Shown: positions 25,418 to 34,727, numbered from the stretch's first letter. The stretch is DNA of 64,000 bases from JAZGER01 sp036480335 (GCA_036480335.1 JAZGGH010000106.1:41335-105334); one strand, 5' to 3'. Made by a program: numbers and translations. The notes: generated by a model from the sequence alone, not told the origin.

Positions 25418-26470
25418 TTAATCAGACATGTGTGAATGGTGTCCGTGCCTATGCCCCCTTCGTTGTAATCGGAATGCGATGCTGCGCGAATTACCAGAGC
25501 CTGGGTTATATGAGTTAATGTGGTTTCCGTCACCATCAAACTGGTATACCCCGCCTGCAAATGAAGCCACTGTCATATTGCCTTTGTCGTCGAAGGCAAT
25601 ACCCTGTGGAACGATATCTGCTCCAGCCACACCATTATAGTTGGCCAGGTCACCTGGGAGTATTGATCTCAGCAGCTCACCATTCTGGTCAAACTCGTAG
25701 ATTCCACGGTCACCGCCGCCCGAGGTTGCCCAAAGAGTATCGTCCCAGCGACCCGGACCATTTGGATCACGTGCCACTGCCATAAGGCTTAGCATTCCCT
25801 TGACGGTAAAGCTGAACAGGAATTTGTCGTTAGCATCAAATTTGTCTACTCTGCCAACAATGCCATCAGCATTGCCGTTACCATCTACCAGACCAAGGCG
25901 GTTAGAAACGTAGAAACTGCCGTCCGGAAAAAAGGCGGTGCAGTTCGGATCAATCAAGCCAGGGCGGGTAAAACTTCGTAGCAACTTACCCTTTTGATTA
26001 AAGACCATGATGTTATTGCCTTTTTCAGGATCTATTTTCGAATTACCGGAGTTGCTAATGTAGACCTCCTGATTCTTCGGTTTTACGCCACGTTTCATTT
26101 TGAATGAAATGCCCACTGGTTCCAGGAAATCCGGATGAGTGAAAGAGCGTCTAAGACGGTGTTGATTGTCGAAAATGAAGATTTCATTCCCATGCTCACT
26201 GGTAACCCAGAGGTTTCGATTTGCCGGATTAAAAGCCAGTCCGCGTGGACCGTCTAGCCCTTGCGCCGAGATACTACCCCTGGTTTTTCCTTTCTTGTTG
26301 AATATGTTGTAGGTATTTGCAGTCCACATGGCGATGTAGAGGTTGCTATCATTTTTAAAGGGAAGCAGTGCTAAAGCATTTGACGAAGCAACAACGACTG
26401 CTGCTGCACCAAGCCCTGAAATCAGGCAAGTGCGTAAGCGTTTCTTGAAAGGGTTTAAATTTGACTTCAT
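25418..26470 (-). CDS. Exported NHL-type beta-propeller protein with His-rich C-terminus
   Basis: 350 residues from ATG 26470, which has AGGAGG eight bases upstream; the frame stays open to 26737 but that part has no sense as protein. Signal peptide about 1-34 (SGLGAAAVVVASSNALA). The mature part is built of NHL/SMP-30-like repeats such as GPRGLAFNPANRNLWVTSEH, EPVGISF, DPNCTAFFPDGSFYVSN and VPQGIAFDDKGNMTVAS, so a six-bladed propeller is likely. The C-terminus is RGHRHGHHSHMSD, a metal-binding-like His tail. It is divergent from a second exported propeller gene (26807) with a His-rich N-terminus. Function unknown; perhaps a periplasmic metal-handling or surface protein. Confidence 0.83.
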   Translation of the reverse strand: MKSNLNPFKKRLRTCLISGLGAAAVVVASSNALALLPFKNDSNLYIAMWTANTYNIFNKKGKTRGSISAQGLDGPRGLAFNPANRNLWVTSEHGNEIFIFDNQHRLRRSFTHPDFLEPVGISFKMKRGVKPKNQEVYISNSGNSKIDPEKGNNIMVFNQKGKLLRSFTRPGLIDPNCTAFFPDGSFYVSNRLGLVDGNGNADGIVGRVDKFDANDKFLFSFTVKGMLSLMAVARDPNGPGRWDDTLWATSGGGDRGIYEFDQNGELLRSILPGDLANYNGVAGADIVPQGIAFDDKGNMTVASFAGGVYQFDGDGNHINSYNPGSGNSRSIAFRLQRRGHRHGHHSHMSD

Positions 26471-26806
26471 AATAAAGTCCTCCTGTGTTTTAGTGATTAT
26501 CGTTATTAATGCTATTTCTTCATACGCCTGAATATGTACGAGTGTCTGTGACTGAGTCACGTAGCAAGGTGATTTGTTCCATGTTTGCTGGAAACCGTAT
26601 TTGAAAGTGATCAAGAAAAAAGCTGTGAATGCTGGGCGGATTAAAAATCGATATCTCACTGCCAACTGCGACATAATATCGCGATAAACTGTATTTGTAG
26701 TCCCTCCACGACAGTTATTAATGTAAATACCCATCAAATATTCAGCTTGTATTCAGCTTGAACAGCTACATTGGTCCTGTAAATCAAAACCATGTAGAGG
26801 AAAGTA
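26471..26806. other. Divergent control region between two beta-propeller genes
   Basis: 336 bases with no gene. The left part serves the minus-strand gene (ribosome site AGGAGG near 26479). The right part contains the tandem operator-like motif at 26740-26761. Nothing else stands out. Confidence 0.6.
26740..26761 (+). promoter_or_regulatory. Tandem operator-like motif, copy 1
   Basis: ATTCAGCTTGT at 26740-26750 directly followed by ATTCAGCTTGA at 26751-26761, an 11-bp direct repeat with only the last base different. Another CAGCT occurs right after it. It lies 46 bases upstream of the propeller gene at 26807. The same arrangement occurs at 28406, 28970 and 34770. Direct repeats of this spacing are typical of OmpR/PhoB-family response regulators. 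Confidence 0.65.
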
Positions 26807-28219
26807 ATGATGAATACATTGACAAAATCAAACAATTTGACGAACCGTTTTCCCGGTCGTTATCGCAAAATCGCCGGTATGGTCATGCTGGCGCTTATAG
26901 CTACTTCGCAGCAGGCGCCGGTAAATGCGGAACCTGTAAGAGGGTATGCACAAGACCACAGGCATGCTGGTCACCTGGAGTCGATAAAGGGTCATCAGCG
27001 TGGTCACAGAAACCCCGGTTATGTTAATCAGGACAGTTATGTTAGCGACAATATCTATGGCGTAAAAAATCTGGCTTATTATGGTGACTGGGATTCGAAT
27101 CGAATCTACATCGTTGATGTCGACAATATGCAACTGTTGACGACGGTTGAAGGAACAGGGGAAGGGCCTTATGGCATTGACCAGCAAAGTGTAGAAAAGG
27201 CCTATGCACTCACGCGTAAGACTGAATCACTGACGGTTGTTAACAATAAAACCCTGGAAAATACAGGATTGATCCCGTTAAACCATAAACCTAGATCAAC
27301 CAATTACAATCCTGATACAGGGTTAACACTTGTCTCAGGCGCTGATAAAGCCATGACCAGTGTGATACGTGTTTCTCGAGACAGGGTTATCAAGGAAGTG
27401 GGTGATAATCAGGAATCTTATCCCTACGATTTTGGTGGCTCGTTATCTACAGGCCATCCACTGTGGCTAAATGATCATCATTTTTTCATGCTGGATCGTG
27501 CATCTAGAGAAATTCAACTCTGGAGCCGAAGTGGGAAACTGCTCTCAGTGTTAGCAACGCCAACTTCAGTCCATCATCTATTCCAGCCACCGAAAGATGC
27601 CCTGTCAGCAGAAGATGCATCGGTTTTCTTTGCCGTTGCTGAAGGTAACCAGGAGACGCTCCAGTCACCGGGTATATTACGTTTTGAAATCATTAACAAT
27701 CAATTAAAGCAGACCGGACAGGTGGAACTGGCTTCTTATGCCCCGGAACGACTCGATGCAGGTCAGATGGGTTCGCACCATGCTGATTTTCATCCGGATG
27801 GTATCCATATTTACATAGGTTCTGCTGAAGGCCATGTCTTTGTAGTCAACAAGAATTCCATGGAAATAGTCACCATGATTGATGCAGGTAAGGGTGCCGG
27901 ACATACCACTTTTGCGCCGATGCGTAATCTTGCTTTTATCACTAATCACAATGCCACTTATATGACAGTCATTGATACGAAAAATCATCAATGGTTGAAA
28001 AATATCGAGGTTGCGGACTCAGCATTCCCTGAGTACAAATCACAGTCACACACGTCTGGCGTCAGTATGGACATGCAGCATTTCTATAGTATGGCCAGTC
28101 ACGATGGTGTCTTTTTTGAAATCGACATGAATACACTGGAAGTGTCACGACGTGTATATCTGGGTGGCAATTTGCTGATGGGCAGCTTTATCTGGGATGG
28201 AGAAGCTACTGGGATGTAA
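26807..28219 (+). CDS. Exported YncE-like beta-propeller protein with His-rich N-terminus
   Basis: 470 residues (ATG 26807 or 26810, GAGGAAAG upstream). Signal peptide about 1-41 ending VNAEP. The mature N-terminus is rich in His (DHRHAGHLESIKGHQRGHRN), a likely metal-binding segment. Propeller blades follow: YYGDWDSNRIYIVDVDNMQL, GPYGIDQQSVEKAYALTRK, HHADFHPDGIHIYIGSAEGH, VFVVNKNSMEIVTMIDAGKG, AFITNHNATYMTVIDTKNHQ. It resembles YncE/40-residue YVTN surface proteins. It is preceded by the tandem motif shared with the efflux operon, and followed by a large hairpin terminator. The exact function is unknown. Confidence 0.83.
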   Translation: MMNTLTKSNNLTNRFPGRYRKIAGMVMLALIATSQQAPVNAEPVRGYAQDHRHAGHLESIKGHQRGHRNPGYVNQDSYVSDNIYGVKNLAYYGDWDSNRIYIVDVDNMQLLTTVEGTGEGPYGIDQQSVEKAYALTRKTESLTVVNNKTLENTGLIPLNHKPRSTNYNPDTGLTLVSGADKAMTSVIRVSRDRVIKEVGDNQESYPYDFGGSLSTGHPLWLNDHHFFMLDRASREIQLWSRSGKLLSVLATPTSVHHLFQPPKDALSAEDASVFFAVAEGNQETLQSPGILRFEIINNQLKQTGQVELASYAPERLDAGQMGSHHADFHPDGIHIYIGSAEGHVFVVNKNSMEIVTMIDAGKGAGHTTFAPMRNLAFITNHNATYMTVIDTKNHQWLKNIEVADSAFPEYKSQSHTSGVSMDMQHFYSMASHDGVFFEIDMNTLEVSRRVYLGGNLLMGSFIWDGEATGM

Positions 28220-28226
28220 GACATTG

Positions 28227-28271
28227 AAAGGCACATTAGTGGCAGTCCATGACTGCGCTAGTGTGTCTTTT
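28227..28271 (+). terminator. Large imperfect hairpin, terminator of the propeller gene
   Basis: AAAGGCACATTAGTGGCAGT pairs, with a few mismatches, with ACTGCGCTAGTGTGTCTTT around CCATG, ending in TTTT, eight bases after the stop codon. Confidence 0.65.
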
Positions 28272-28329
28272 GAATACACAGAGTGAGGAACGCTGGCTGC
28301 GTTATCGTAGCCATTTTGTTTTTAAGTTG

Positions 28330-28362
28330 GTAGGTTGGGCTTCGTGCCTCAGCCCAACCTAC
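28330..28362. repeat. REP-like palindrome
   Basis: GTAGGTTGGGCT, a nine-base spacer and AGCCCAACCTAC: a perfect 12-bp inverted repeat. Palindromes of the GTAGGxTGGGC type are, as I remember, widely dispersed in proteobacterial genomes. Only one copy is in this window. Confidence 0.7.
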
Positions 28363-28405
28363 ACTGCATGGACATTTAAGTATTCATGAATTAATCAGAG
28401 GTTCC

Positions 28406-28427
28406 TTAAGCTTGAATTCAGCTTGGT
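28406..28427 (+). promoter_or_regulatory. Tandem operator-like motif, copy 2
   Basis: TTAAGCTTGAA at 28406-28416 followed by TTCAGCTTGGT at 28417-28427, again with an 11-bp period. It is followed by GTAATAC, a -10-like box, and GTGTTAACC, a context shared with copy 4 at 34770. It precedes the EF-hand gene by 60 bases. Confidence 0.65.
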
Positions 28428-28487
28428 GTAATACAGTGTTAACCAGTTATTAGATCGATACGATTTAATGAGCAAAGGAGATACATT

Positions 28488-28886
28488 ATGAATCACAGAA
28501 ATACAGTACAAATTACAAGTGCAATTTTGTTGGCAATGACCGCAGCATCTGCGTTTGCTACAGATCCGGCAGTATCTGCACAAGGGCCAGTGCCATTCGA
28601 GAGCTTTGATGCCGATGGCAACGGTTATGTCACTCAGGAAGAATTCAATACCCTGCGTAGTGAACGTATCCGTAGCCGTGCAGAAGAAAACCGCCAGTTC
28701 CGTAACATGGGCGATGCGCCGGCGTTTTCAGACCTCGATGCCGATGGTGACGGTAAACTCAATCGCGAAGAAATCCAGGCGCACCAGCGTGAGCGTCAGG
28801 GCGAACGCAGTGAATACCGTGAACAGAAACGCATGAATAACTCTGGAATGGGCATGGGTCGAGGCGGTATGGGTGGCAGAAAATAA
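28488..28886 (+). CDS. Exported EF-hand protein
   Basis: 132 residues, AAAGGAG upstream of the ATG. Signal peptide about 1-25 (AMTAASAFA). Two EF-hand loops: DADGNGYVTQEEF (about residues 40-52) and DADGDGKLNREEI (about 84-96), both with the acidic residues at positions 1, 3, 5 and 12 for Ca(II) binding. Between and after them the chain is rich in Arg and Glu, and it ends in MGMGRGGMGGRK, rich in Met and Gly. Small EF-hand proteins of this kind are often found next to metal efflux and cytochrome b561 genes. It has its own copy of the tandem promoter motif. Confidence 0.88.
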   Translation: MNHRNTVQITSAILLAMTAASAFATDPAVSAQGPVPFESFDADGNGYVTQEEFNTLRSERIRSRAEENRQFRNMGDAPAFSDLDADGDGKLNREEIQAHQRERQGERSEYREQKRMNNSGMGMGRGGMGGRK

Positions 28887-28969
28887 CCCAGCTCGTTCAA
28901 CATAGGTGAACCAGGCCGGAGAAGTTTATTCTCCGGCTTTTATTTTGCCCAACCCGATCCAGGCCTGAA

Positions 28970-28991
28970 TTCAGGCTCCTTTCATCTTTGA
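28970..28991 (+). promoter_or_regulatory. Tandem operator-like motif, copy 3 (degenerate)
   Basis: TTCAGGCTCCT at 28970-28980 and TTCATCTTTGA at 28981-28991, 11-bp period, followed by a GTAGAC box. It is weaker than copies 1, 2 and 4, but its second half matches copy 4 (TTCATTTTTG) well. It lies 58 bases before the start of the efflux operon. It also overlaps a palindrome, GCCTGAATTCAGGC. Confidence 0.5.
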
Positions 28992-29049
28992 ATCGTAGAC
29001 TTCGCACTCGCTCAACAGATAAAAAATAGCGAATCAAGGTAAAATCATC

Positions 29050-30273
29050 GTGATAGAAAGACATGCATATTTCTTGCTCGCCACACTCTTACTGGCCAAT
29101 ACGGCGACTGTTGCAGAAACAGCACCCAACAATCTGGCAATACAAACGGTGATAGAGGCCGCATTGGAGCGTTATCCGGAGCTTGTTTTGCCTGAAGCCG
29201 TTCGCCAGCAAAGCGATGCCATCCGTCAACAGGCATCTAGTTTTCTGGCAGATGATCCATCCTTGACGCTGCGTCACGAAAATGATGAACTGACGGATAA
29301 TTTCGGCTTCAGAGGCTGGGAAGGCAGTGTTCAGTTACCACTCTGGCTGCCCGGCCAGCGCAAACGCCACCTTGACATAGCCGCTGCGACTGAGCAGGAA
29401 GCAGCCGCTTTGACACCCTTCTATAAATGGCGTGTCAGCGGTGAAGTACGGGAGTTACTCTGGTCGATCAGGATTGCCGAGGCTCAAGCCGCACTGGCAC
29501 AGACGGCGCTGGACAGTGCGCAGGCGCTCGAAACAGATATCGACAAGCGGGTTCAGGCCGGTGAACTTGCAGTAACCGACCAGATACTGGCGCGTCAGGA
29601 AACACTGGCCCGGGAAATCACCTTGAATACCACAACCGCAAATCTCAGCGCTCTGCGCAAAGAGTATGAGGTGCTGACCGGGCTATCCGAGTTGCCTGCA
29701 AGCATTGTTGAAATGGATGCTCAGGGTACCGGCCTTTCCGATCAGCATCCGGCACTAGTAGCTGCTGATCTCCGTATCAATCTGGCACGGTCTGTTCGCG
29801 ATAAGTCACGCCATGAAAAACGCACTAATCCAGTCCTGGCTATCGGCACCCGACATGAACGTGCAGAAAGTGGCCAGCCCTATGACACGATTATGACGCT
29901 GGAACTGAGCCTGCCACTGGGGCTAAAAGGACATTCAGCACCGGCCATTGCCGATGCCGAAAGGCAGTTGACAGAACAACAGGTCAGCTATGCCAGTATT
30001 CAGCGTGATATTGAAAAGCAACGGGTTCTGGCTGTCAGCGAAAAACAGCGCACGGCACAGGCTCTGCGGCTGGCACGGCAACAACAGCAACTGGCAGCAG
30101 AAAGGATTCGACTGATCCGGCGTGCTTTTGAACTTGGCGAGAGCGATTTATTCACTTTACTGCAGGCCCAAAAATTAGCACTCGCTGCTGAACGCGATTT
30201 ACAGATTAGTCAACTTGAACAGGGGCGTGCGATCGCACGTTATAACCAGGCACTGGGAGTTATACCGGAATGA
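29050..30273 (+). CDS. TolC-family outer-membrane factor of a metal efflux system
   Basis: 407 residues from a GTG. Signal peptide about 1-22 (ANTATVAETA). The rest is helical with the outer-membrane efflux protein repeats: DPSLTLRHENDELTDNFGFR, GSVQLPLWLPGQRKRHLDIA, AALAQTALDSAQALETDIDK, RVQAGELAVTDQILARQE in the first half and LELSLPLGLKGHSAP, AFELGESDLFTLLQAQ in the second. Forms the outer-membrane channel of an RND pump. First gene of a four-gene operon; the next gene overlaps its end by four bases. Codons here end in G or C more often than in neighbouring genes. Confidence 0.88.
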   Translation: MIERHAYFLLATLLLANTATVAETAPNNLAIQTVIEAALERYPELVLPEAVRQQSDAIRQQASSFLADDPSLTLRHENDELTDNFGFRGWEGSVQLPLWLPGQRKRHLDIAAATEQEAAALTPFYKWRVSGEVRELLWSIRIAEAQAALAQTALDSAQALETDIDKRVQAGELAVTDQILARQETLAREITLNTTTANLSALRKEYEVLTGLSELPASIVEMDAQGTGLSDQHPALVAADLRINLARSVRDKSRHEKRTNPVLAIGTRHERAESGQPYDTIMTLELSLPLGLKGHSAPAIADAERQLTEQQVSYASIQRDIEKQRVLAVSEKQRTAQALRLARQQQQLAAERIRLIRRAFELGESDLFTLLQAQKLALAAERDLQISQLEQGRAIARYNQALGVIPE

Positions 30274-31349
30274 AACGTCTTTTTTCAGCATTACTGCTTA
30301 TGCTTGCACTACCCATTGCTGCATCTGAACTGGTCCCCTTTACAGAAAAGCAGCGCCAGGCCATGCAGATAGAAATGGCCGCGATTCAGGCAGCCAGCAT
30401 CAGCACCAGCGCCAACTTGCCTGGCAAAGTCGTTGTGCCTAATGCGCAGTTGCATGTCGTCACGGCACCCCAGCGCGGCCTGGTTGAAACGTTACTGGCA
30501 GCCGAAGGAGAAGCCGTTAACCAGGGGCAGGCGCTGGCAAGGATTCAAAGCCCGGCATTACTGGAATTACAAAGTGAATACCTGGAGGTCTATACCCGTT
30601 ACCGGCTGGCAAAAAGTCACTATGAGCGTGACAGGCAACTGAACAAGGAAGGCATTATTGCCGAACGCCGTTTGTTGGAATCAACAGCAAAGTATCAGGA
30701 ATTATTAACCACGCTGTCGCGGGTAAAAAGGATGCTGGAACTGTCGGGAATGGACGAACCCTCTCTGGCGACGCTAAGAAAAAGCCGCAAGCTCGACAGT
30801 ACCCTCGTTGTCACTGCCCCTTTTAACGGCGTGATACTCGAACAGATGACAACTGCCGGTAAACGGGTGGAAGCGGCAGACCCTTTATACAAGATCGCCA
30901 GTCTGAAACCGCTGTGGCTGGAAATACATGTCCCGCTCGAACAGGTTGCGGATATTCGCCCTGGCCAGAGGGTCATCGTACCTGCCATCAATGTATCCGG
31001 TCCGATCACTACGATCGGAAAAATGGTGCACGGTGCCGACCAGGGTGTACTGGTTCGCGCCGAGATTCATGAAGGCGCTGAAAAACTGCACCCCGGCCAG
31101 TTCCTGCAGGTACAGCTTGCTATCGCGTCAGAACAAAAAAACTATCGTGTGCCACGCAGTGCAGTAACCCGTTCCGAGGGCAATAGCTATGTCTTCTCCG
31201 AGCATGCAGACGGTTTTTTGCCGATGCAGGTCAAGGTGATTGCCGAGGAAACCAATGCACTGATTATCGAATCAGAGATACAGGCTAAGACCCGCATTGC
31301 AGTGACGGGTACCGCTGCCATCAAGGCCGCCTGGCTGGGAGGCGAATAA
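30270..31349 (+). CDS. Periplasmic adaptor (membrane fusion) subunit of RND efflux pump
   Basis: 359 residues with a signal peptide (about 1-18). Adaptor between inner-membrane pump and outer channel. Seen: lipoyl-like half motifs VVTAPQRGLVETLLAAEGEA and VTAPFNGVILEQMTTAGKRV, a helical hairpin between them (LLELQSEYLEVYTRYRLAKS), and beta-barrel parts LWLEIHVPLEQVADIRPGQR. The motif set fits the CusB/CzcB family. No His-rich metal-binding N-terminus is present. Starts inside the last codons of the TolC-like gene and ends one base into the pump gene, so translation is coupled. Confidence 0.9.
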   Translation: MKRLFSALLLMLALPIAASELVPFTEKQRQAMQIEMAAIQAASISTSANLPGKVVVPNAQLHVVTAPQRGLVETLLAAEGEAVNQGQALARIQSPALLELQSEYLEVYTRYRLAKSHYERDRQLNKEGIIAERRLLESTAKYQELLTTLSRVKRMLELSGMDEPSLATLRKSRKLDSTLVVTAPFNGVILEQMTTAGKRVEAADPLYKIASLKPLWLEIHVPLEQVADIRPGQRVIVPAINVSGPITTIGKMVHGADQGVLVRAEIHEGAEKLHPGQFLQVQLAIASEQKNYRVPRSAVTRSEGNSYVFSEHADGFLPMQVKVIAEETNALIIESEIQAKTRIAVTGTAAIKAAWLGGE

Positions 31350-34300
31350 TGCTTGAACGTCTGGTCCAGTTTGCGCTGACCCAGCGCATATTAATGCTGC
31401 TGCTGATCGTGCTGATTGCGGGTGGTGGCTGGTATGCGCTGAAGCATACACCGATTGACGCTTTTCCCGATGTCTCAACCACCCAGGTGAAAATCATCAT
31501 CAAGGCGCCGGGGATGACGCCGGAAGAAGTTGAAACACGCATCACTGCACCCATTGAAGTCGAAATGCTCGGTATCCCTCGTCAATCAATGCTGCGCTCC
31601 GTCGCCAAATATGCACTGACTGACATTACCGTGGACTTTGAAGAAGGCACCGATATTTACTGGGCTCGGCAACAGGTCTCCGAACGCCTCAATGCTGTCT
31701 GGGGTGATCTGCCGGAAGATATATCCGGTGGCATCGCACCGATGACAACGCCGTTGGGCGAGATGTTCATGTTTACCATTGACGGTGGTGAGCTGAACAA
31801 TATGCAGCGCCGTGACCTTCTCGACTGGGTGATTCGCCCGGCATTGCGCGGTGTAACGGGCGTCGCCGATGTCAACGCGCTGGGTGGTCAGGTGCGCAGT
31901 TATGAAGTGGTTCCGGATAATGCGCGCCTGTATGCGCTAGGCGTTACGCTCGACGATATACAAACAGCACTGGAAGAAAATAACCGTAATGACGGCGCCG
32001 GCCGGTTGAATGACGGCGAGGAAGCCTTGCTGGTCCGCACCGAGGGCAGTATTCGAACGCTTGATGATGTACGCAATATTGTGGTTCGTGCTGATGCCCA
32101 GGAACCGGTGCGGATCGCTGACATTGCCGAAGTCCGCACGGGTGCTATTACCCGATACGGTGCCGTCACTCAGAACGGCCAGGGTGAAGCTGTTCAAGGA
32201 CTGGTACTTGGCCTGCGCGGCGCCAATGCACGCGAGGTCGTTGAAGGTGTGCGTAACAAACTCGACGAACTCAAACCGGGTCTGCCCAAAGGTGTTGAGA
32301 TCCGTGTGTTTTATGATCGTGGCCAACTGGTTAACAAAGCAGTGGGTACGGTCACCAGGGCATTGGCGGAGGCAACCGTTCTGGTCATTTTGTTGCTGAT
32401 CCTGTTTCTCGGTGATGTCCGTGCTGCGCTGACGGTTGCAATGATTTTGCCCCTGTCAGCACTGGTGACCTTTATCCTTATGTACCAGTTTGGCATGTCC
32501 GCCAATCTGATGTCGCTGGGTGGGCTGGCGATTGCGGTCGGTATGCTGGTAGATGCTGCGGTTGTGGTGGTTGAAAATGTGGTTACGCACCTGGCGCATC
32601 GCAACGGTGCCGGACGTCTGCCGAGGATGCACCTGATTTACCGCGCAGCGCGTGAGGTGGCGGTTCCAGTCACGGCGGGAATTCTCATCATCATTATTGT
32701 GTTTCTGCCCTTGCTGACGCTGCAGGGTCTGGAAGGAAAATTATTCATTCCCGTCGCGCTAACGATCGTATTCGCACTCAGTGCCTCGTTATTGTTATCA
32801 CTGACGGTGATTCCGGTTTTGTCCTCCTACATGATCGGCAAGGTATCGCATGAAGATCCGCAGTTTGTGAGACTGCTACAGAACCTTTACCGGCCTGCAC
32901 TCGATTGGTCGCTTGATCATTCGCGTACGGTCATTCTGTCTGCATTGGCGATGCTGGCAGTATCGGGCGTCATCTACACACAGATCGGAAAATCGTTCAT
33001 GCCGACGATGGATGAAGGTGACCTGATCGTGCAACTTGAAAAGCTACCCTCCATTAATCTCCAGGAATCCATCAATATCGACATGCGTGTACAACGCGCG
33101 ATTCTTGAACAGGTGCCGGATGTTACCGGTATCGTGGCACGAGCAGGCTCCGATGAACTCGGGCTTGATCCCATGGGGCTGAATGAAACCGACAGCTTTC
33201 TCATTCTCAAACCCCGTGACCAGTGGCAGAGCAAGGATAAAGCAGACTTGATTGCGTCGATCCGGGATGTGCTGGGTGATTTTCCAGGTGTCGGCTACGC
33301 CTTTACCCAGCCAATAGAAATGCGTGTCTCCGAAATGCTGACCGGTGTGCGAGGTGATCTGGCGATTAAAATATTTGGTGAGGACCTGCAACAACTCGAC
33401 GCCATGGCGGATGCCATTGTCGACATTCTCAAAGACGTTAACGGCGCTGAAGATGTGTATACACCCCGTAATGAAGGGGCACAATATTACCGACTGGTAG
33501 CCGATCTAATGGAAGCCGGGCGCCTGGGTGTTTCCATGAACAGGCTGCAGCGTGATCTACGCATACAGGTAGAAGGTGTTCGCGTCGGAACCGTCTATCA
33601 GGAAGCGCGCCGCATACCTCTGCTGTTGCGTGGCCCTGAACAATTACGTGATTCGGTCGCGGTATTTTCTAATCAGCGTTTCGCGTTATCGGAAGGCGAA
33701 GCCACAGGGCTTGCCGATCTTGTAAAACTGGAACGTATTGAAGGACTCGTCGCCATTAAACGGGAGCGTGGTAACCGTATGGCTGTGGTGATTGCCAATG
33801 TGGCAGGTCGTGATCTGGTCAGCTTTGTTGAAGAAGCCAAACAGCTTGTCACTGAGCAGGTGCAACTACCGGGTGGGTACTATCTGCAATGGGGCGGGCA
33901 GTTTGAGAACCAGCAGCGCGCAGCAAAACGCTTGTCAGCCGTTGTACCCGTAGCGCTGGGCTTGATATTTTTGACACTGTTCTCAACATTTCGCTCGGCG
34001 CGTCAGTCAGTCATCGTGCTGGCGAATATTCCATTCGCGTTGATCGGTGGTGTTTTTGGATTATGGATTACCGGTGAATACCTGTCGGTACCGGCATCGG
34101 TCGGTTTTATTGCCCTATTGGGTATTGCTGTTCTCAACGGTATCGTGATGGTTACCTATTTTAATCAATTGCGCGCACTCGGCAGGCCGATTCATGAAGT
34201 GGTGACCGAAGGCGCGATACGGCGCTTGCGCCCGGTACTGATGACCGCGTCAATAGCCGCTTTCGGTCTGGTGCCGTTACTCTTTGCCGAGGGCCCCGGC

Positions 34301-34423
34301 TCAGAGATTCAACGACCGCTGGCGATAGTCGTTATCGGTGGCCTCGTGTCGTCAACCTTGTTGACACTTTTTATACTGCCTATATTATATCGCCGTTTTG
34401 GCGTAGAACCTACCGGAGCCTGA
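31349..34423 (+). CDS. Heavy-metal RND efflux pump (CusA/CzcA family)
   Basis: 1024 residues with twelve membrane segments and two large periplasmic loops. Proton-driven pump of the HME-RND group. Seen: the N-terminal LIVLIAGGGWYALKHTPIDA and FPDVSTTQVKI typical of HME pumps, TM4 segment GGLAIAVGMLVDAAVVVVEN with the proton-relay Asp and Glu, PTMDEGDLIVQLEKLPSINL in the second loop, and GIAVLNGIVMVTYFNQLRAL in the C-terminal half. TM4 lacks the DFG motif of classical CzcA and resembles the CusA/Ag-Cu type more, but the metal cannot be told. No Cys or His cluster is obvious. Operon-mate of the adaptor and outer factor. Confidence 0.92.
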   Translation: MLERLVQFALTQRILMLLLIVLIAGGGWYALKHTPIDAFPDVSTTQVKIIIKAPGMTPEEVETRITAPIEVEMLGIPRQSMLRSVAKYALTDITVDFEEGTDIYWARQQVSERLNAVWGDLPEDISGGIAPMTTPLGEMFMFTIDGGELNNMQRRDLLDWVIRPALRGVTGVADVNALGGQVRSYEVVPDNARLYALGVTLDDIQTALEENNRNDGAGRLNDGEEALLVRTEGSIRTLDDVRNIVVRADAQEPVRIADIAEVRTGAITRYGAVTQNGQGEAVQGLVLGLRGANAREVVEGVRNKLDELKPGLPKGVEIRVFYDRGQLVNKAVGTVTRALAEATVLVILLLILFLGDVRAALTVAMILPLSALVTFILMYQFGMSANLMSLGGLAIAVGMLVDAAVVVVENVVTHLAHRNGAGRLPRMHLIYRAAREVAVPVTAGILIIIIVFLPLLTLQGLEGKLFIPVALTIVFALSASLLLSLTVIPVLSSYMIGKVSHEDPQFVRLLQNLYRPALDWSLDHSRTVILSALAMLAVSGVIYTQIGKSFMPTMDEGDLIVQLEKLPSINLQESINIDMRVQRAILEQVPDVTGIVARAGSDELGLDPMGLNETDSFLILKPRDQWQSKDKADLIASIRDVLGDFPGVGYAFTQPIEMRVSEMLTGVRGDLAIKIFGEDLQQLDAMADAIVDILKDVNGAEDVYTPRNEGAQYYRLVADLMEAGRLGVSMNRLQRDLRIQVEGVRVGTVYQEARRIPLLLRGPEQLRDSVAVFSNQRFALSEGEATGLADLVKLERIEGLVAIKRERGNRMAVVIANVAGRDLVSFVEEAKQLVTEQVQLPGGYYLQWGGQFENQQRAAKRLSAVVPVALGLIFLTLFSTFRSARQSVIVLANIPFALIGGVFGLWITGEYLSVPASVGFIALLGIAVLNGIVMVTYFNQLRALGRPIHEVVTEGAIRRLRPVLMTASIAAFGLVPLLFAEGPGSEIQRPLAIVVIGGLVSSTLLTLFILPILYRRFGVEPTGA

Positions 34424-34424
34424 T

Positions 34425-34727
34425 ATGGAACAATGCCTGCTCGTACTTGTTGTGACACCATCGATTGAAAGCGCCGTCATAGACTGGTTGCTGGAGCGTG
34501 ATGATGTTTCTGGTTTCACCAGCATTGCGATCAGTGGGCACGGCGTGTCGGTCCATTCCATGACCACAGCAGAACAGGTGGCAGGCAGGCAAAAACAGGT
34601 CATGTTCCAGATGCATTTACCTGAGCTGGTAGCACGCGATGTTCTTAAGGCGGCCCAACAATCATTCAGTGGCAGCGGTATGCACTACTGGTTGTTGCCT
34701 GTGCTATCGGTCGGGCATATTGAGTAG
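34425..34727 (+). CDS. DUF3240 family protein
   Basis: 100 residues, starting two bases after the pump gene. DUF3240 proteins are small, ferredoxin-like-fold proteins usually encoded right after a CusA-type pump; a regulatory or metal-sensing role has been assumed but not shown. Seen: LLVLVVTPSIESAVIDWLLE, TSIAISGHGVSVHSMTTAEQ, VAGRQKQVMFQMHLP. Three His and several Met are present. Last gene of the operon that begins at 29050. Confidence 0.8.
   Translation: MEQCLLVLVVTPSIESAVIDWLLERDDVSGFTSIAISGHGVSVHSMTTAEQVAGRQKQVMFQMHLPELVARDVLKAAQQSFSGSGMHYWLLPVLSVGHIE

Noticed and set aside
26471..26737. N-terminal extension of the NHL propeller protein by 89 residues
   Set aside because: The ATG at 26470 has AGGAGG and begins a signal peptide; an exported protein would not carry such an extension.
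28330..28362. The GTAGGTTGGGCT palindrome as a new element
   Set aside because: It looks like a REP-type palindrome of a kind known in many proteobacteria, so it is listed but not counted as novel.
31349..34423. Drug efflux (AcrB-type) pump
   Set aside because: N-terminal and TM4 motifs fit the heavy-metal branch, and a DUF3240 gene follows.
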